A stretch of DNA of 58,771 nt from Gammaproteobacteria bacterium. GTDB taxonomy: Bacteria; Pseudomonadota; Gammaproteobacteria; JAJDOJ01. Under the pieces are notes generated by a model. The model ran no database searches. It was not told the DNA's origin and saw only the letters and a program-made list of their open reading frames with translations. The stretch spans positions 80,657 to 139,427 of the forward strand of contig JALSSO010000081.1 in assembly GCA_026984215.1 (NCBI GenBank). Direction: 5' to 3'. Both the position numbers and the translations under genes were made by a program. The first letter of the stretch is position 1, and every line of letters begins with the position of its first letter. Shown here piece after piece: positions 1-8,197 of this stretch.

Positions 1-270
1 GTCCAGCTCGCCCCATTTGAGGGCGGCCGGATCGCGCTCGGCGGTCACCCGGATGGTCTTGCCGTTGACGATCAGATTGCCGCTGTCCACCGACACGTCA
101 CCAGGGAAACGCCCATGCACCGAGTCATACTTCAGCATGTAGGCCAGGTAGTCCGGGTCCAGCAGGTCGTTGATGCCGACCACTTCCAGCTCCGGAAACT
201 CCTTGACGATGCCGCGCAGGGCCATACGGCCGATGCGGCCGAATCCGTTGATACCGACTTTGATGGTCAT
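1..270 (-). CDS. gap: Glyceraldehyde-3-phosphate dehydrogenase, type I (N-terminal 90 residues, cut by window edge)
   Basis: Oxidises glyceraldehyde 3-phosphate to 1,3-bisphosphoglycerate, or the reverse in gluconeogenesis and the Calvin cycle, in the cytoplasm. The visible part starts with the NAD(P)-binding Rossmann signature INGFGRIGR at residues 6-14. It continues with the family pattern [20 protein letters not shown] and a VNGKTI strand, all typical of the N-terminus. The ATG is preceded by a GGAGGAG ribosome site about 5 bases away. The gene lies 62 bases downstream of transketolase on the same strand, so the two are probably co-transcribed. The catalytic Cys region lies outside the window. 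Identification is secure; cofactor preference cannot be judged. Confidence 0.95.
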   Translation of the reverse strand, partial: MTIKVGINGFGRIGRMALRGIVKEFPELEVVGINDLLDPDYLAYMLKYDSVHGRFPGDVSVDSGNLIVNGKTIRVTAERDPAALKWGELD

Positions 271-332
271 TCCGACTCCTCCAAGCGTATGGGAAAACGA
301 TGTCCGCCGGGCCTTTCTGGGGCCCCGCGGGT

Positions 333-2345
333 CTACAAGAGACTCTCGACGGCACGCGCCACGTTCTCGGCCGTGAACCCGAAATGCTTCATGAGCTCAC
401 CGCCGGGCGCCGACTCGCCGAAGCGGTCCAGGCCCACCACGGCGCCCTCCAGGCCCACGTACTTGCGCCAGCCGTCCGTGACGCCCGCCTCCACGGCCAC
501 GCGGGCCTTCACGCTGGAGGGCAGCACCGACTCCCGGTAGGCCTCGTCCTGGGCGTCGAAGGTATCCGTGGACGGCATGGACACCACGCGCACCCGACGT
601 CCCTTTTCCGCCAGGGCCTTGGCGGCCTCCACGGCGATGCTCACCTCCGAGCCGGTGGCAATGAGAATGGCCTCGGGCGCGCCGTCGGTGTCGTGGATCA
701 CGTAGCCGCCCCGGGCGATGCTCGCCACCTGTTCGGCGGTACGTTCCATGTGCGGCAGGCCCTGGCGCGAGAGGATCAGGCTGGTGGGCCCGTGGCGGCG
801 TTCGATGGCCATCTTCCAGGCGACCGCCGTCTCCACGGCGTCGCAGGGGCGCCACAGGCTCATGCGTGGAATGAGCCGCAGCGTGGCAGTCTGCTCCACC
901 GGCTGATGGGTGGGGCCGTCCTCGCCCAGACCGATCGAGTCGTGGGTGAAGACCAGGATGGGCGCCACCTGCATCAGCGCCGCCATGCGCAGCGCGTTAC
1001 GCGCGTACTCCGAAAACATCAGGAACGTGCCCCCGTACGGAATGAACCCGCCGTGCAGGGCGATGCCGTTCATGATGGCCGCCATGGCGAACTCGCGCAC
1101 GCCGTAGAAGATGTAGTTGCCGTCCGGGTCGGCCGCGCCGATGGGCTTGGATCCCTTCCACATGGTCAGGTTCGAACCGGTGAGATCCGCCGAGCCGCCC
1201 AACAACTCCGGCACGTGCGGGGCATACCCGTTGATGGCGTTCTGGGAGGCCTTGCGGGTGGCCACCTTTTCGGCCTTGGACACGGTCTGCTGAATGTAGT
1301 CCGCCGCCTTCTCCTGCCAGCCGGCGGGCAGCTCACCGCGCATGCGGCGCTCGAACTCGGCGGCCAGGTCCGGGTGCTCGGCCTTGTAGGCGGCGAAGCG
1401 CGCGTTCCAGTCCTCCTCCAGCCGCGCGCCCTTGTCGCGCGCGTCCCAACCGGCGTAGATCTCCTCGGGGATCACGAACGGCGGATGCTCCCAGCCCAGG
1501 GCCTCGCGGGCCAGCTGTACCTCGTCCTCACCCAGGGGCGCGCCGTGGCACTCCTCCCGGCCCTGCTTATTTGGCGACCCATAGCCGATGATGGTCTTGC
1601 AGCAGATGAGCGAGGGCTTGTCGGTGACGCTGCGGGCCTGCTCGATGGCGCGCTTGACGGCCTCGGCGTCATGGCCGTCCACGTCGCGCACCACATGCCA
1701 GCCGTAGGCCTCGAAGCGACCCGGCACGTCCTCGGTGAACCAGCCCGGCACACCATTGTGACCACGCACCTCGCCGTCGATGGAGATGCCGTTGTCGTCG
1801 TAGAAACACACCAGCTTGCCGAGCCCCAAGGTCCCGGCCAGCGAACAGGCCTCGTGGGAGATGCCTTCCATCAGGCACCCGTCACCCAGGAAGACATAGG
1901 TGTGGTGATCGACGATCACGTGGCCTGGCCGGTTGAAGTGCGCCGCCAGCACCTTCTCGGCGATCGCCATGCCGACGGCATTGGTCACGCCCTGCCCCAA
2001 CGGACCCGTGGTGGTCTCCACCCCCGGCGTGTAACCGTATTCCGGATGGCCCGGCGTCTTGGAATGGAGCTGGCGGAAGTTCTTCAGGTCGTCGATAGAG
2101 AGATCGTAGCCCGTCAGATGCAGGAGGGAATACAGCAACATGGAGCCGTGACCGTTGGAGAGCACGAACCGGTCGCGGTCGACCCATTTGGGATTGGACG
2201 GATTGTGCCGCAGGTAGTCGTTCCACAACACCTCGGCAATATCCGCCATGCCCATGGGCGCCCCGGGGTGGCCCGAGTTGGCCTTTTGCACGGCGTCCAT
2301 GCTCAGGGCACGGATCGCGTTGGCGAGTTCTCTTCTCGACGGCAT
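333..2345 (-). CDS. tkt: Transketolase
   Basis: Thiamine diphosphate-dependent transfer of two-carbon ketol units in the pentose phosphate pathway and Calvin cycle. The 670 residues match the usual length. Near the N-terminus are [13 protein letters not shown] and the [15 protein letters not shown] stretch. The ThDP-binding GDG motif is seen in [10 protein letters not shown], followed by [11 protein letters not shown]. The Pyr domain has the Glu-containing [10 protein letters not shown] stretch and [19 protein letters not shown] chose the ATG at 2345 because AGGAGG lies 7-8 bases upstream; longer readings to 2420 lack this. It is followed by gap, an association common in autotrophs (cbb operons) and also seen in heterotrophs. 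Confidence 0.96.
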   Translation of the reverse strand: MPSRRELANAIRALSMDAVQKANSGHPGAPMGMADIAEVLWNDYLRHNPSNPKWVDRDRFVLSNGHGSMLLYSLLHLTGYDLSIDDLKNFRQLHSKTPGHPEYGYTPGVETTTGPLGQGVTNAVGMAIAEKVLAAHFNRPGHVIVDHHTYVFLGDGCLMEGISHEACSLAGTLGLGKLVCFYDDNGISIDGEVRGHNGVPGWFTEDVPGRFEAYGWHVVRDVDGHDAEAVKRAIEQARSVTDKPSLICCKTIIGYGSPNKQGREECHGAPLGEDEVQLAREALGWEHPPFVIPEEIYAGWDARDKGARLEEDWNARFAAYKAEHPDLAAEFERRMRGELPAGWQEKAADYIQQTVSKAEKVATRKASQNAINGYAPHVPELLGGSADLTGSNLTMWKGSKPIGAADPDGNYIFYGVREFAMAAIMNGIALHGGFIPYGGTFLMFSEYARNALRMAALMQVAPILVFTHDSIGLGEDGPTHQPVEQTATLRLIPRMSLWRPCDAVETAVAWKMAIERRHGPTSLILSRQGLPHMERTAEQVASIARGGYVIHDTDGAPEAILIATGSEVSIAVEAAKALAEKGRRVRVVSMPSTDTFDAQDEAYRESVLPSSVKARVAVEAGVTDGWRKYVGLEGAVVGLDRFGESAPGGELMKHFGFTAENVARAVESLL

Positions 2346-2470
2346 GGGAGAAGCCTCCTGAATCATTGCAGATGAGTGGCGGCAGGCGCGCCCGGCGGTG
2401 GGGACGGACGCAATGCGCACGCGAAGCCCGCAATTATCGGCCAGCGCAACCCACCGGGCAATTCCGCCGA

Positions 2471-2487
2471 TCTAATGCGGTATTAGA
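2471..2487. promoter_or_regulatory. Palindromic operator-like site upstream of tkt
   Basis: A perfect inverted repeat, TCTAAT-N5-ATTAGA, sits about 125 bases upstream of the tkt start, in the 167-base gap between the redoxin gene and tkt. It contains the T-N11-A pattern typical of LysR-type regulators, a family that includes CbbR. No T-run follows it, so it does not look like a terminator. Its role is inferred from position and symmetry only. Confidence 0.35.
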
Positions 2488-2512
2488 AAACTTTTATGTG
2501 CCTGCGCCCGCC

Positions 2513-3073
2513 TCAGGCGGAGGCCTTCCACTTGATGGAGCAGCCCATGCTCGGAATCTGCTCCTCGGGCCCGCGGCCAGTGCGCGCGACCTGGACCATG
2601 GCCTCGAACAGGTCACGCCGCGCGTCCGGTGGGGCGGCCTCCTTGCGGCTGGCGTCGAGCCGGCCGCGGTACTGGAGCTCGAGATCCTTGTTGTACCCGA
2701 AGAAGTCCGGGGTGCACACCGCCCCATAGGCCTTGGCCACCTCCTGGGTCTCGTCGAGCAGGTAGGGGAACGGGAAGTCGTACTCCTCGGCCACCCGTTT
2801 CATGTTCTCGAAGGAGTCTTCGGGATATTCGGTGGGATCGTTGGACATGATGGCCACACTGCCGATGCCGTAATCCAACAGCTCGCGCGCATCGCGCACG
2901 ATGCGGTCGCGCACGGCCTTCACATAAGGGCAGTGATTGCAGATGAACATGACGAGCAGCCCATTCTCCCCACGACAGTCCTGGAGCGTCCAGACCCTGC
3001 CGTCGACCCCCGGCAGGGCGAAATCCACCGCGGGCTTGCCGAACTCGCAAACCGGTGTCTGAAGACTGACCAT
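2513..3073 (-). CDS. Thioredoxin-like (AhpC/TSA-type) redoxin
   Basis: A 186-residue thioredoxin-fold protein, probably a cytoplasmic thiol oxidoreductase or peroxidase of unassigned substrate. The core has a PAVDFALPGVDGRVWTL strand, typical of redoxins, then a CNHCPYV active-site motif (C-x2-C) at about residue 45. SNDPTEYPEDSFENM follows, then a conserved-looking VCTPDFF segment containing the cis-Pro. No signal peptide is visible. The ATG at 3073 follows a GAGGAGG site about 7 bases upstream. It lies 167 bases upstream of tkt on the same strand. The CNHCPY subgroup is widespread in bacteria but, as far as I know, poorly characterised. Confidence 0.82.
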   Translation of the reverse strand: MVSLQTPVCEFGKPAVDFALPGVDGRVWTLQDCRGENGLLVMFICNHCPYVKAVRDRIVRDARELLDYGIGSVAIMSNDPTEYPEDSFENMKRVAEEYDFPFPYLLDETQEVAKAYGAVCTPDFFGYNKDLELQYRGRLDASRKEAAPPDARRDLFEAMVQVARTGRGPEEQIPSMGCSIKWKASA

Positions 3074-3305
3074 GCGATTGCCTCCTCGACAGTAAGACGC
3101 GCATCCGATCGACGGCGGCAGTCTATCGCAGCCGCAACGTGAACCCCATCTCCCCGGTTGGAGAGTCGATCGGGTATCATCGCCGGTCCTGGCAGGCCGT
3201 CGAACGACCGCCGTGAGCTCCGCGCGCCGGTGTGGCTGCGTCGCAGCCTCCCATACGGCCCTTCGACTCCTGTCATGCACCGGACCCCATCGACGAAGGC
3301 ACGCC

Positions 3306-4493
3306 ATGTCACAGAACTACCTGTTTACGTCCGAATCCGTCTCCGAAGGTCATCCCGACAAGATCGCCGATCAGATCTCCGATGCCGTGCTCGACGCCAT
3401 CCTGGCCGAGGACCCCCACCCCGAACACGCCCGTGTGGCCTGCGAGACACTGATCAAGACCGGCGCGGTGATCGTCGCCGGCGAGATCACCACCGAGGCG
3501 TGGGTGGACCTGGACGAACTGGTGCGCGACGTGGTCCGCGACATCGGCTACACCAGTTCGGACGTGGGATTCGACGGCTCCACCTGCGCGGTCATGTCGC
3601 TGATCGGCAAGCAATCGGGCGACATCGCCCAGGGCGTGGATCGCGAACGTCCCGAGGAGCAGGGCGCCGGTGACCAGGGGCTCATGTTCGGCTACGCGTG
3701 CAACGAGACCGAAGTCCTGATGCCCGCGGCCATCACCTACGCACACCGGCTGGTACAACGCCAGGCGGAGATGCGCCGCACCCACGTCCTGCCCTGGCTG
3801 CGCCCGGACGCCAAGAGCCAGGTGACCCTGCGTTACGAAGACGGGCGGATCGGCGGCATCGATGCGGTGGTGCTCTCCACCCAGCACGACCCGGGGATCG
3901 ACCAGAGTAGACTGCGCGAGGCGGTGATGGAGAACATCATCCTTCCGGTGCTGCCCGAGGACTGGATCCACGGCGACACCAAGTTCCACATCAACCCCAC
4001 CGGCAAGTTCGTCATCGGCGGACCCGTGGGAGACTGCGGCCTGACCGGACGCAAGATCATCGTGGACACCTACGGCGGCGCGGCCCGCCACGGCGGCGGC
4101 GCCTTCTCCGGCAAGGATCCTTCCAAGGTGGACCGTTCGGCCGCCTACGCCGCCCGCTACGTGGCCAAGAACATCGTCGCCGCGGGGCTGGCCGAGCGCT
4201 GCGAGATCCAGGTCTCCTACGCCATCGGGGTGGCCGAGCCCACCTCCATCTCCGTCGAGACCTTCGGCACCGGCCGGATATCCGACGAACGCATCGTGCA
4301 GATCGTGCGGGCCCACTTCGACCTGCGGCCCTACGGCCTGATCCACATGCTCGACCTGGTGCGCCCCATCTACCGCAAAACCGCCGCCTACGGCCACTTC
4401 GGCCGCGAGGAACCGGAGTTCACCTGGGAACGCACCGACCGCGCCGAGGAGCTGCGCGAAGCGGCCGGCGTGCGGCAGCTGCGCGAGGTTTGA
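3306..4493 (+). CDS. metK: S-adenosylmethionine synthetase
   Basis: Makes S-adenosylmethionine from methionine and ATP. The 395-residue protein begins with [20 protein letters not shown], which contains the ATP-binding His and metal-binding Asp of the family. It carries the [11 protein letters not shown] signature near residue 120 and the phosphate-loop signature [16 protein letters not shown] near residue 270. The ATG at 3306 matches the conserved family N-terminus; longer in-frame starts are unlikely. It is followed by an SAH riboswitch and ahcY, so synthesis of SAM and recycling of SAH are encoded together. The 232 bases upstream show no riboswitch that I can recognise. Confidence 0.98.
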   Translation: MSQNYLFTSESVSEGHPDKIADQISDAVLDAILAEDPHPEHARVACETLIKTGAVIVAGEITTEAWVDLDELVRDVVRDIGYTSSDVGFDGSTCAVMSLIGKQSGDIAQGVDRERPEEQGAGDQGLMFGYACNETEVLMPAAITYAHRLVQRQAEMRRTHVLPWLRPDAKSQVTLRYEDGRIGGIDAVVLSTQHDPGIDQSRLREAVMENIILPVLPEDWIHGDTKFHINPTGKFVIGGPVGDCGLTGRKIIVDTYGGAARHGGGAFSGKDPSKVDRSAAYAARYVAKNIVAAGLAERCEIQVSYAIGVAEPTSISVETFGTGRISDERIVQIVRAHFDLRPYGLIHMLDLVRPIYRKTAAYGHFGREEPEFTWERTDRAEELREAAGVRQLREV

Positions 4494-4529
4494 ACGCCTC
4501 CGCGCCAGCACAATCCGACCCGGGCCTGT

Positions 4530-4602
4530 GACCGAGGAGCGCTGCAACGGGGTCCCCCCGCCAGGCTCGGGCACAGGCCGACCCCAGACAACGGCGCTCA
4601 TA
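4530..4602 (+). promoter_or_regulatory. S-adenosylhomocysteine (SAH) riboswitch
   Basis: The stretch matches the conserved SAH riboswitch core. A CCGAG/CTCGG helix (4532-4536 with 4566-4570) encloses GAGCGCTGCAAC and a small CGGGG/CCCCG hairpin. The 3' part has ACGGCGCTCA, whose GCGCTC (4594-4599) can pair with GAGCGC (4537-4542) to form the family's pseudoknot. It sits between metK and ahcY, ending about 20 bases before the AGGAG site of ahcY. In this family, SAH binding turns on expression of SAH-recycling genes, so it should raise ahcY-metF when SAH accumulates. The way it acts here (translation or termination) is not evident. Confidence 0.92.
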
Positions 4603-4633
4603 CTTTTTCATTCCGGCATGAGGAGTATGAGAC

Positions 4634-6052
4634 ATGACCCAGACCGCCCCCTTGTCCAACCAGCCCGAGCAGATCATCGCCGACCCCGGCCTTGCCGACT
4701 GGGGCCGCAAAGAGATCGCCATCGCCGAGACGGAGATGCCGGGCCTGATGGCGACCCGCGCGAAATATGCCGACGAAAGGCCCCTGGCCGGGGCCCGCAT
4801 CGCCGGCAGCCTGCACATGACCATCCAGACCGCCGTGCTCATCGAGACCCTCACGGCGCTGGGCGCCGAGGTGCGCTGGGCTTCGTGCAACATCTTCTCC
4901 ACCCAGGACCACGCCGCCGCGGCCATCGCCGCCGAAGGGATCCCCGTGTTCGCCTACAAGGGCGAGAGCCTGGAGGAGTACTGGGAGTTCACCCACCGGA
5001 TCATGGAGTGGCACGACGGCGGCACCCCCAACCTGATCCTGGACGATGGCGGCGACGCCACCCTCCTGGTACGCCTGGGCGCCCGCGCCGAGCAGGATCC
5101 CTCGGTGTTGGACGCCCCCCAGAGCGAGGAGGAGGAAGTGCTGTTCGCCGCCATCCGCAAGCGCCTGGCCGCGCATCCAGGCTACTATCGGCGCCTGCGA
5201 GAGAACATCCGCGGCATCTCCGAAGAGACCACCACCGGCGTGCACCGGCTCTATGAGATGGAGAAGGCCGGCGAGTTGTGGTGCCCCGCCTTCAACGTCA
5301 ACGATTCGGTCACCAAGAGCAAGTTCGACAACATCTACGGCTGCCGCGAGTCGCTCATCGACGGCATCAAGCGGGGCACCGACGTGATGATCGCCGGCAA
5401 GATCTGCGTGGTCTGCGGTTACGGCGAGGTGGGCAAGGGCTGCGCCCAGGCCCTCAAGGGCATGGGCGCCACCGTCTGGGTGACGGAGATCGACCCCATC
5501 TGCGCCCTTCAGGCGGCCATGGAGGGCTACCGCGTGGTGACCATGGAGGAGGCCGCGCCGGCGGCCGACATCTTCGTGACCGCCACCGGCAACTACCATG
5601 TCATCACCCACGACCACATGGCCGCCATGAAGGACCAGGCCATCGTCTGCAACATCGGTCATTTCGACAACGAAATCGACGTCGCCAGCCTGCGCCGGTA
5701 CCGCTGGGAGAACATCAAACCCCAGGTCGACCACGTGATCTTCCCCGACGGCAAGCGCATCACCCTGCTGGCCGAGGGCCGGCTGGTGAACCTGGGCCTG
5801 GCCACGGGTCATCCCAGCTTCGTGATGTCCAACTCTTTCACCAACCAGACGCTGGCCCAGATCGAGCTGTGGCGTCACGGCCAGCGCTACGAGAACCGGG
5901 TCTACATGCTCCCCAAACACCTGGACGAGGAGGTGGCGCGGCTGCACCTGGACAAGCTCGGCGTGCACCTGACCCGGCTGACCCCCGAGCAGGCCGAATA
6001 CATCGGGGTGCCCATCGACGGCCCCTACAAGCCCGACCACTACCGCTACTGA
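4634..6052 (+). CDS. ahcY: Adenosylhomocysteinase (SAH hydrolase)
   Basis: Reversibly splits S-adenosylhomocysteine to homocysteine and adenosine, relieving product inhibition of methyltransferases. It has 472 residues, usual for the proteobacterial form with the insertion. Visible motifs are [13 protein letters not shown] near the N-terminus, [13 protein letters not shown] in the middle, the NAD-binding [15 protein letters not shown], and the C-terminal KPDHYRY ending that shapes the neighbouring subunit's cofactor site. AGGAG lies 8 bases before the ATG. It is preceded by an SAH riboswitch and followed after 3 bases by metF. Confidence 0.98.
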   Translation: MTQTAPLSNQPEQIIADPGLADWGRKEIAIAETEMPGLMATRAKYADERPLAGARIAGSLHMTIQTAVLIETLTALGAEVRWASCNIFSTQDHAAAAIAAEGIPVFAYKGESLEEYWEFTHRIMEWHDGGTPNLILDDGGDATLLVRLGARAEQDPSVLDAPQSEEEEVLFAAIRKRLAAHPGYYRRLRENIRGISEETTTGVHRLYEMEKAGELWCPAFNVNDSVTKSKFDNIYGCRESLIDGIKRGTDVMIAGKICVVCGYGEVGKGCAQALKGMGATVWVTEIDPICALQAAMEGYRVVTMEEAAPAADIFVTATGNYHVITHDHMAAMKDQAIVCNIGHFDNEIDVASLRRYRWENIKPQVDHVIFPDGKRITLLAEGRLVNLGLATGHPSFVMSNSFTNQTLAQIELWRHGQRYENRVYMLPKHLDEEVARLHLDKLGVHLTRLTPEQAEYIGVPIDGPYKPDHYRY

Positions 6053-6055
6053 GCC

Positions 6056-6919
6056 ATGGGTTCCCGGCGAGCGGGGGAGTGGAGCCTGAGCTTCGAGTTC
6101 TTCCCCCCCAAGACCGACGAGGGCCGCACGAAGCTCCGCCAGGCCAGGGCGCGGCTGGCCGGCCTCCAACCGGAGTTCTTCAGCGTGACTTTCGGTGCCG
6201 GAGGCAGCACGCGCGAGGGCACTTACGAGACGGTGCGGGAGATCCAGGAAAGCGGCGAGATCCCGGCCGCGCCGCACCTCTCCTGCGTGGGAACCAGCCG
6301 CGCAGAGATCGCCCGGATGCTGGCCGCCTACCAGGCCATCGGCGTGCGGCGCCTCGTGGCGTTGCGCGGCGACCTGCCCTCGGGTATGGTGGAGCGTGGG
6401 GACTTCTCGCACGCCGACGAACTGGTGGCCTTCATCCGGGAGGAGACGGGCGACTGGTTCCACATCGAGGTGGCGGCCTACCCGGAGTTCCACCCGGAGG
6501 CCGTCAGCGCATCGGCCGACATCGGCCACTTTGCGGGCAAGATCGCGGCCGGGGCGGACCGGGCCATCACCCAGTACTTCTTCAACGCCGACGCCTACTT
6601 CCGGTTCGTGGAGTGGTGCCAGCGGCTCGGCATTCGGGTGGACGTGGTCCCGGGCATCATGCCCATCGTCAATTACCGGCAGCTGGCGCGATTCTCCGAC
6701 GGCTGCGGCGCCGAGATCCCGCGCTGGCTGCGCTGGCGCCTCGAGGACCTGTCCGATGACGTGCAAGCCCTGCGCGCCTTCGGTGTGGAAGTGGTCTCCG
6801 ACCTGTGCGAACGCCTGCTGGCCGGGGGCGCGCCCGGGCTGCACTTCTATACCCTCAACATGGCAGCCCCCTCGCTGGCCATCTGTGAGAACCTGGGCGT
6901 CCCCGCCGCCGCGGAGTGA
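6056..6919 (+). CDS. metF: 5,10-methylenetetrahydrofolate reductase
   Basis: FAD-dependent reduction of methylene-THF to methyl-THF, the methyl donor for homocysteine remethylation. The 287 residues match the bacterial MetF length. Motifs include FEFFPPKT at the start with the catalytic Glu, SVTFGAGGS, LVALRGDLP, AAYPEFHPEA, and QYFFNADAYFRFVEWC. The start lies 3 bases after the ahcY stop, so it is translated from the same riboswitch-led mRNA. Together metK, ahcY and metF cover most of the activated methyl cycle; a methionine synthase is not in the window. Confidence 0.97.
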   Translation: MGSRRAGEWSLSFEFFPPKTDEGRTKLRQARARLAGLQPEFFSVTFGAGGSTREGTYETVREIQESGEIPAAPHLSCVGTSRAEIARMLAAYQAIGVRRLVALRGDLPSGMVERGDFSHADELVAFIREETGDWFHIEVAAYPEFHPEAVSASADIGHFAGKIAAGADRAITQYFFNADAYFRFVEWCQRLGIRVDVVPGIMPIVNYRQLARFSDGCGAEIPRWLRWRLEDLSDDVQALRAFGVEVVSDLCERLLAGGAPGLHFYTLNMAAPSLAICENLGVPAAAE

Positions 6920-6932
6920 CCTGCGCTGCGGG

Positions 6933-7676
6933 ATGCGTATTCCCAGGGTGTTCACCGCAGCGCTGGATCCCGACGGCCGGGAACCCGTGATGCTGGACGA
7001 GCGTGCCAGTCGTCACCTGCGCACGGTGCTGCGTCTGCGCCCGGGCGCGCGCATCCGCCTGTTCGACGGGCGCGGCTGGGACCTGGAAGCGGAGTTGGTC
7101 CATGCACCACGGCGAGGCCCCCTCACGGCGCGCCCCCTGCGGCGCGTGGCGGTCCACAACGAATCGCCGCTGCCCGTGACCCTCTGTCAGGGCATCTCGC
7201 GCGGGGAGCGGATGGACTACACCCTCCAGAAATCCGTGGAGCTGGGCGTGGCACGGATCCTTCCCGTATGGACCGAACGCAGCGCCTGCCGGCTGTCCGG
7301 CGAACGCCTGCGGCGCCGGCTCGCCCACTGGCGCGGCGTGATCCTTTCGGCCTGCGAACAGTGCGGACGGGCCCGCATCCCCACGCTGGACCCGCCGGTG
7401 GAGGTGGCGGCCCTGCACCCGCCCAAAGATCCGGGTACGATCCCACTGATGCTGGATCCGGAGGCCGGAGACGGCCTGAACACGCTGGAGCAGGTGACCC
7501 CCGCGGTATGGATCCTGGCTGGACCGGAGGGCGGCCTCTCCCCGCCCGAGCGGCGCGCGCTGCGTGCGGCGGGATTTCGTGGCGTGCGGCTCGGGCCGCG
7601 CATCCTGCGCACGGAGACGGCCGCCGTGGCCGCCCTGGCCGCCGTGCAGATGCGCTGGGGGGATCTGGGCAGCTGA
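6933..7676 (+). CDS. rsmE: 16S rRNA m3U1498 methyltransferase
   Basis: SAM-dependent methyltransferase that modifies U1498 of 16S rRNA. The 247-residue protein shows an N-terminal RNA-binding part (SRHLRTVLRLRPGARIRLFDGRG) and a SPOUT-type C-terminal domain. That domain has the knot motifs LAGPEGGLSPPERRAL and RLGPRILRTETA. The ATG at 6933 gives the usual N-terminus (MRIPRVF). It is 13 bases after metF, so it shares the riboswitch-led transcript. The link of a SAM user to SAM recycling is sensible but may be only positional. Confidence 0.95.
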   Translation: MRIPRVFTAALDPDGREPVMLDERASRHLRTVLRLRPGARIRLFDGRGWDLEAELVHAPRRGPLTARPLRRVAVHNESPLPVTLCQGISRGERMDYTLQKSVELGVARILPVWTERSACRLSGERLRRRLAHWRGVILSACEQCGRARIPTLDPPVEVAALHPPKDPGTIPLMLDPEAGDGLNTLEQVTPAVWILAGPEGGLSPPERRALRAAGFRGVRLGPRILRTETAAVAALAAVQMRWGDLGS

Positions 7677-7706
7677 AAAAAGCGCAAACGACCGGGCCGC
7701 GACGCC

Positions 7707-8183
7707 TCAGGCGCGGACCAGCCACTCGCTCAGCCGCCGCTCCAGACCCAGCAGGTCCGGCACGATTCCCGGCTGGCCGCCCACCACCACGGCGTGGCCC
7801 ACGGGCGTGACCCCATCGCGCACATCGTCCACCATCTCGCGCCGCAACAACACGGGATGGGGGATGCCCCGCACCTCGACGCCATAGTAGTCCACACCGG
7901 CAAGTTCCCCCAGGCCGTAGAACACCACCACACGCGTGCCGGGACCCGGCTCACTGCGCGCTCGGCCCATGAGCCGCTCGAGAGAAACCAACGGGAGCTG
8001 TTCGGCGCGCCAGTGGAACATGCCCGTGACCCAGTCGGGTGCGTCCGGGACGCTCTCGATATCAGGGCGCGAGATCACCTCGCCGACGGCCGCCTGAGGA
8101 ACCACGAGATTGAGGCGGTCCAGGGGCAACAGCAGCGCCGCAACCGAGGTTTCGTGCTCGGGTCTGGCCACGGATTCCGTCAT
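7707..8183 (-). CDS. chpC: CheW-domain protein, ChpC-like
   Basis: A 158-residue CheW-like adaptor expected to couple a receptor to a CheA-type kinase. The fold signs are VAALLLPLDRLNLVVPQAAVGEVI at the start, GMFHWRAEQLPLVSLERLMG in the middle, and a C-terminal VDYYGVEVRGIPHPVLLR part. It is the last gene of the Pil-Chp cluster, 14 bases after chpA, with AAGGAG before its ATG. Its place after chpA is that of ChpC in Pseudomonas, hence the symbol; sequence alone would only say CheW-like. It runs convergent to rsmE with a 30-base gap. Confidence 0.8.
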   Translation of the reverse strand: MTESVARPEHETSVAALLLPLDRLNLVVPQAAVGEVISRPDIESVPDAPDWVTGMFHWRAEQLPLVSLERLMGRARSEPGPGTRVVVFYGLGELAGVDYYGVEVRGIPHPVLLRREMVDDVRDGVTPVGHAVVVGGQPGIVPDLLGLERRLSEWLVRA

Positions 8184-8197
8184 GCCTCTGGTCTCCT

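Noticed and set aside
300-2375. Long open frame on the plus strand opposite transketolase
   Set aside because: Its translation is a His/Arg/Gly-rich mirror of tkt with no family motif. It arises from high GC content and strong third-position bias on the coding strand.
3074-3305. A SAM or SAH riboswitch ahead of metK
   Set aside because: I looked for the conserved cores of the known families and saw none in this 232-base leader.
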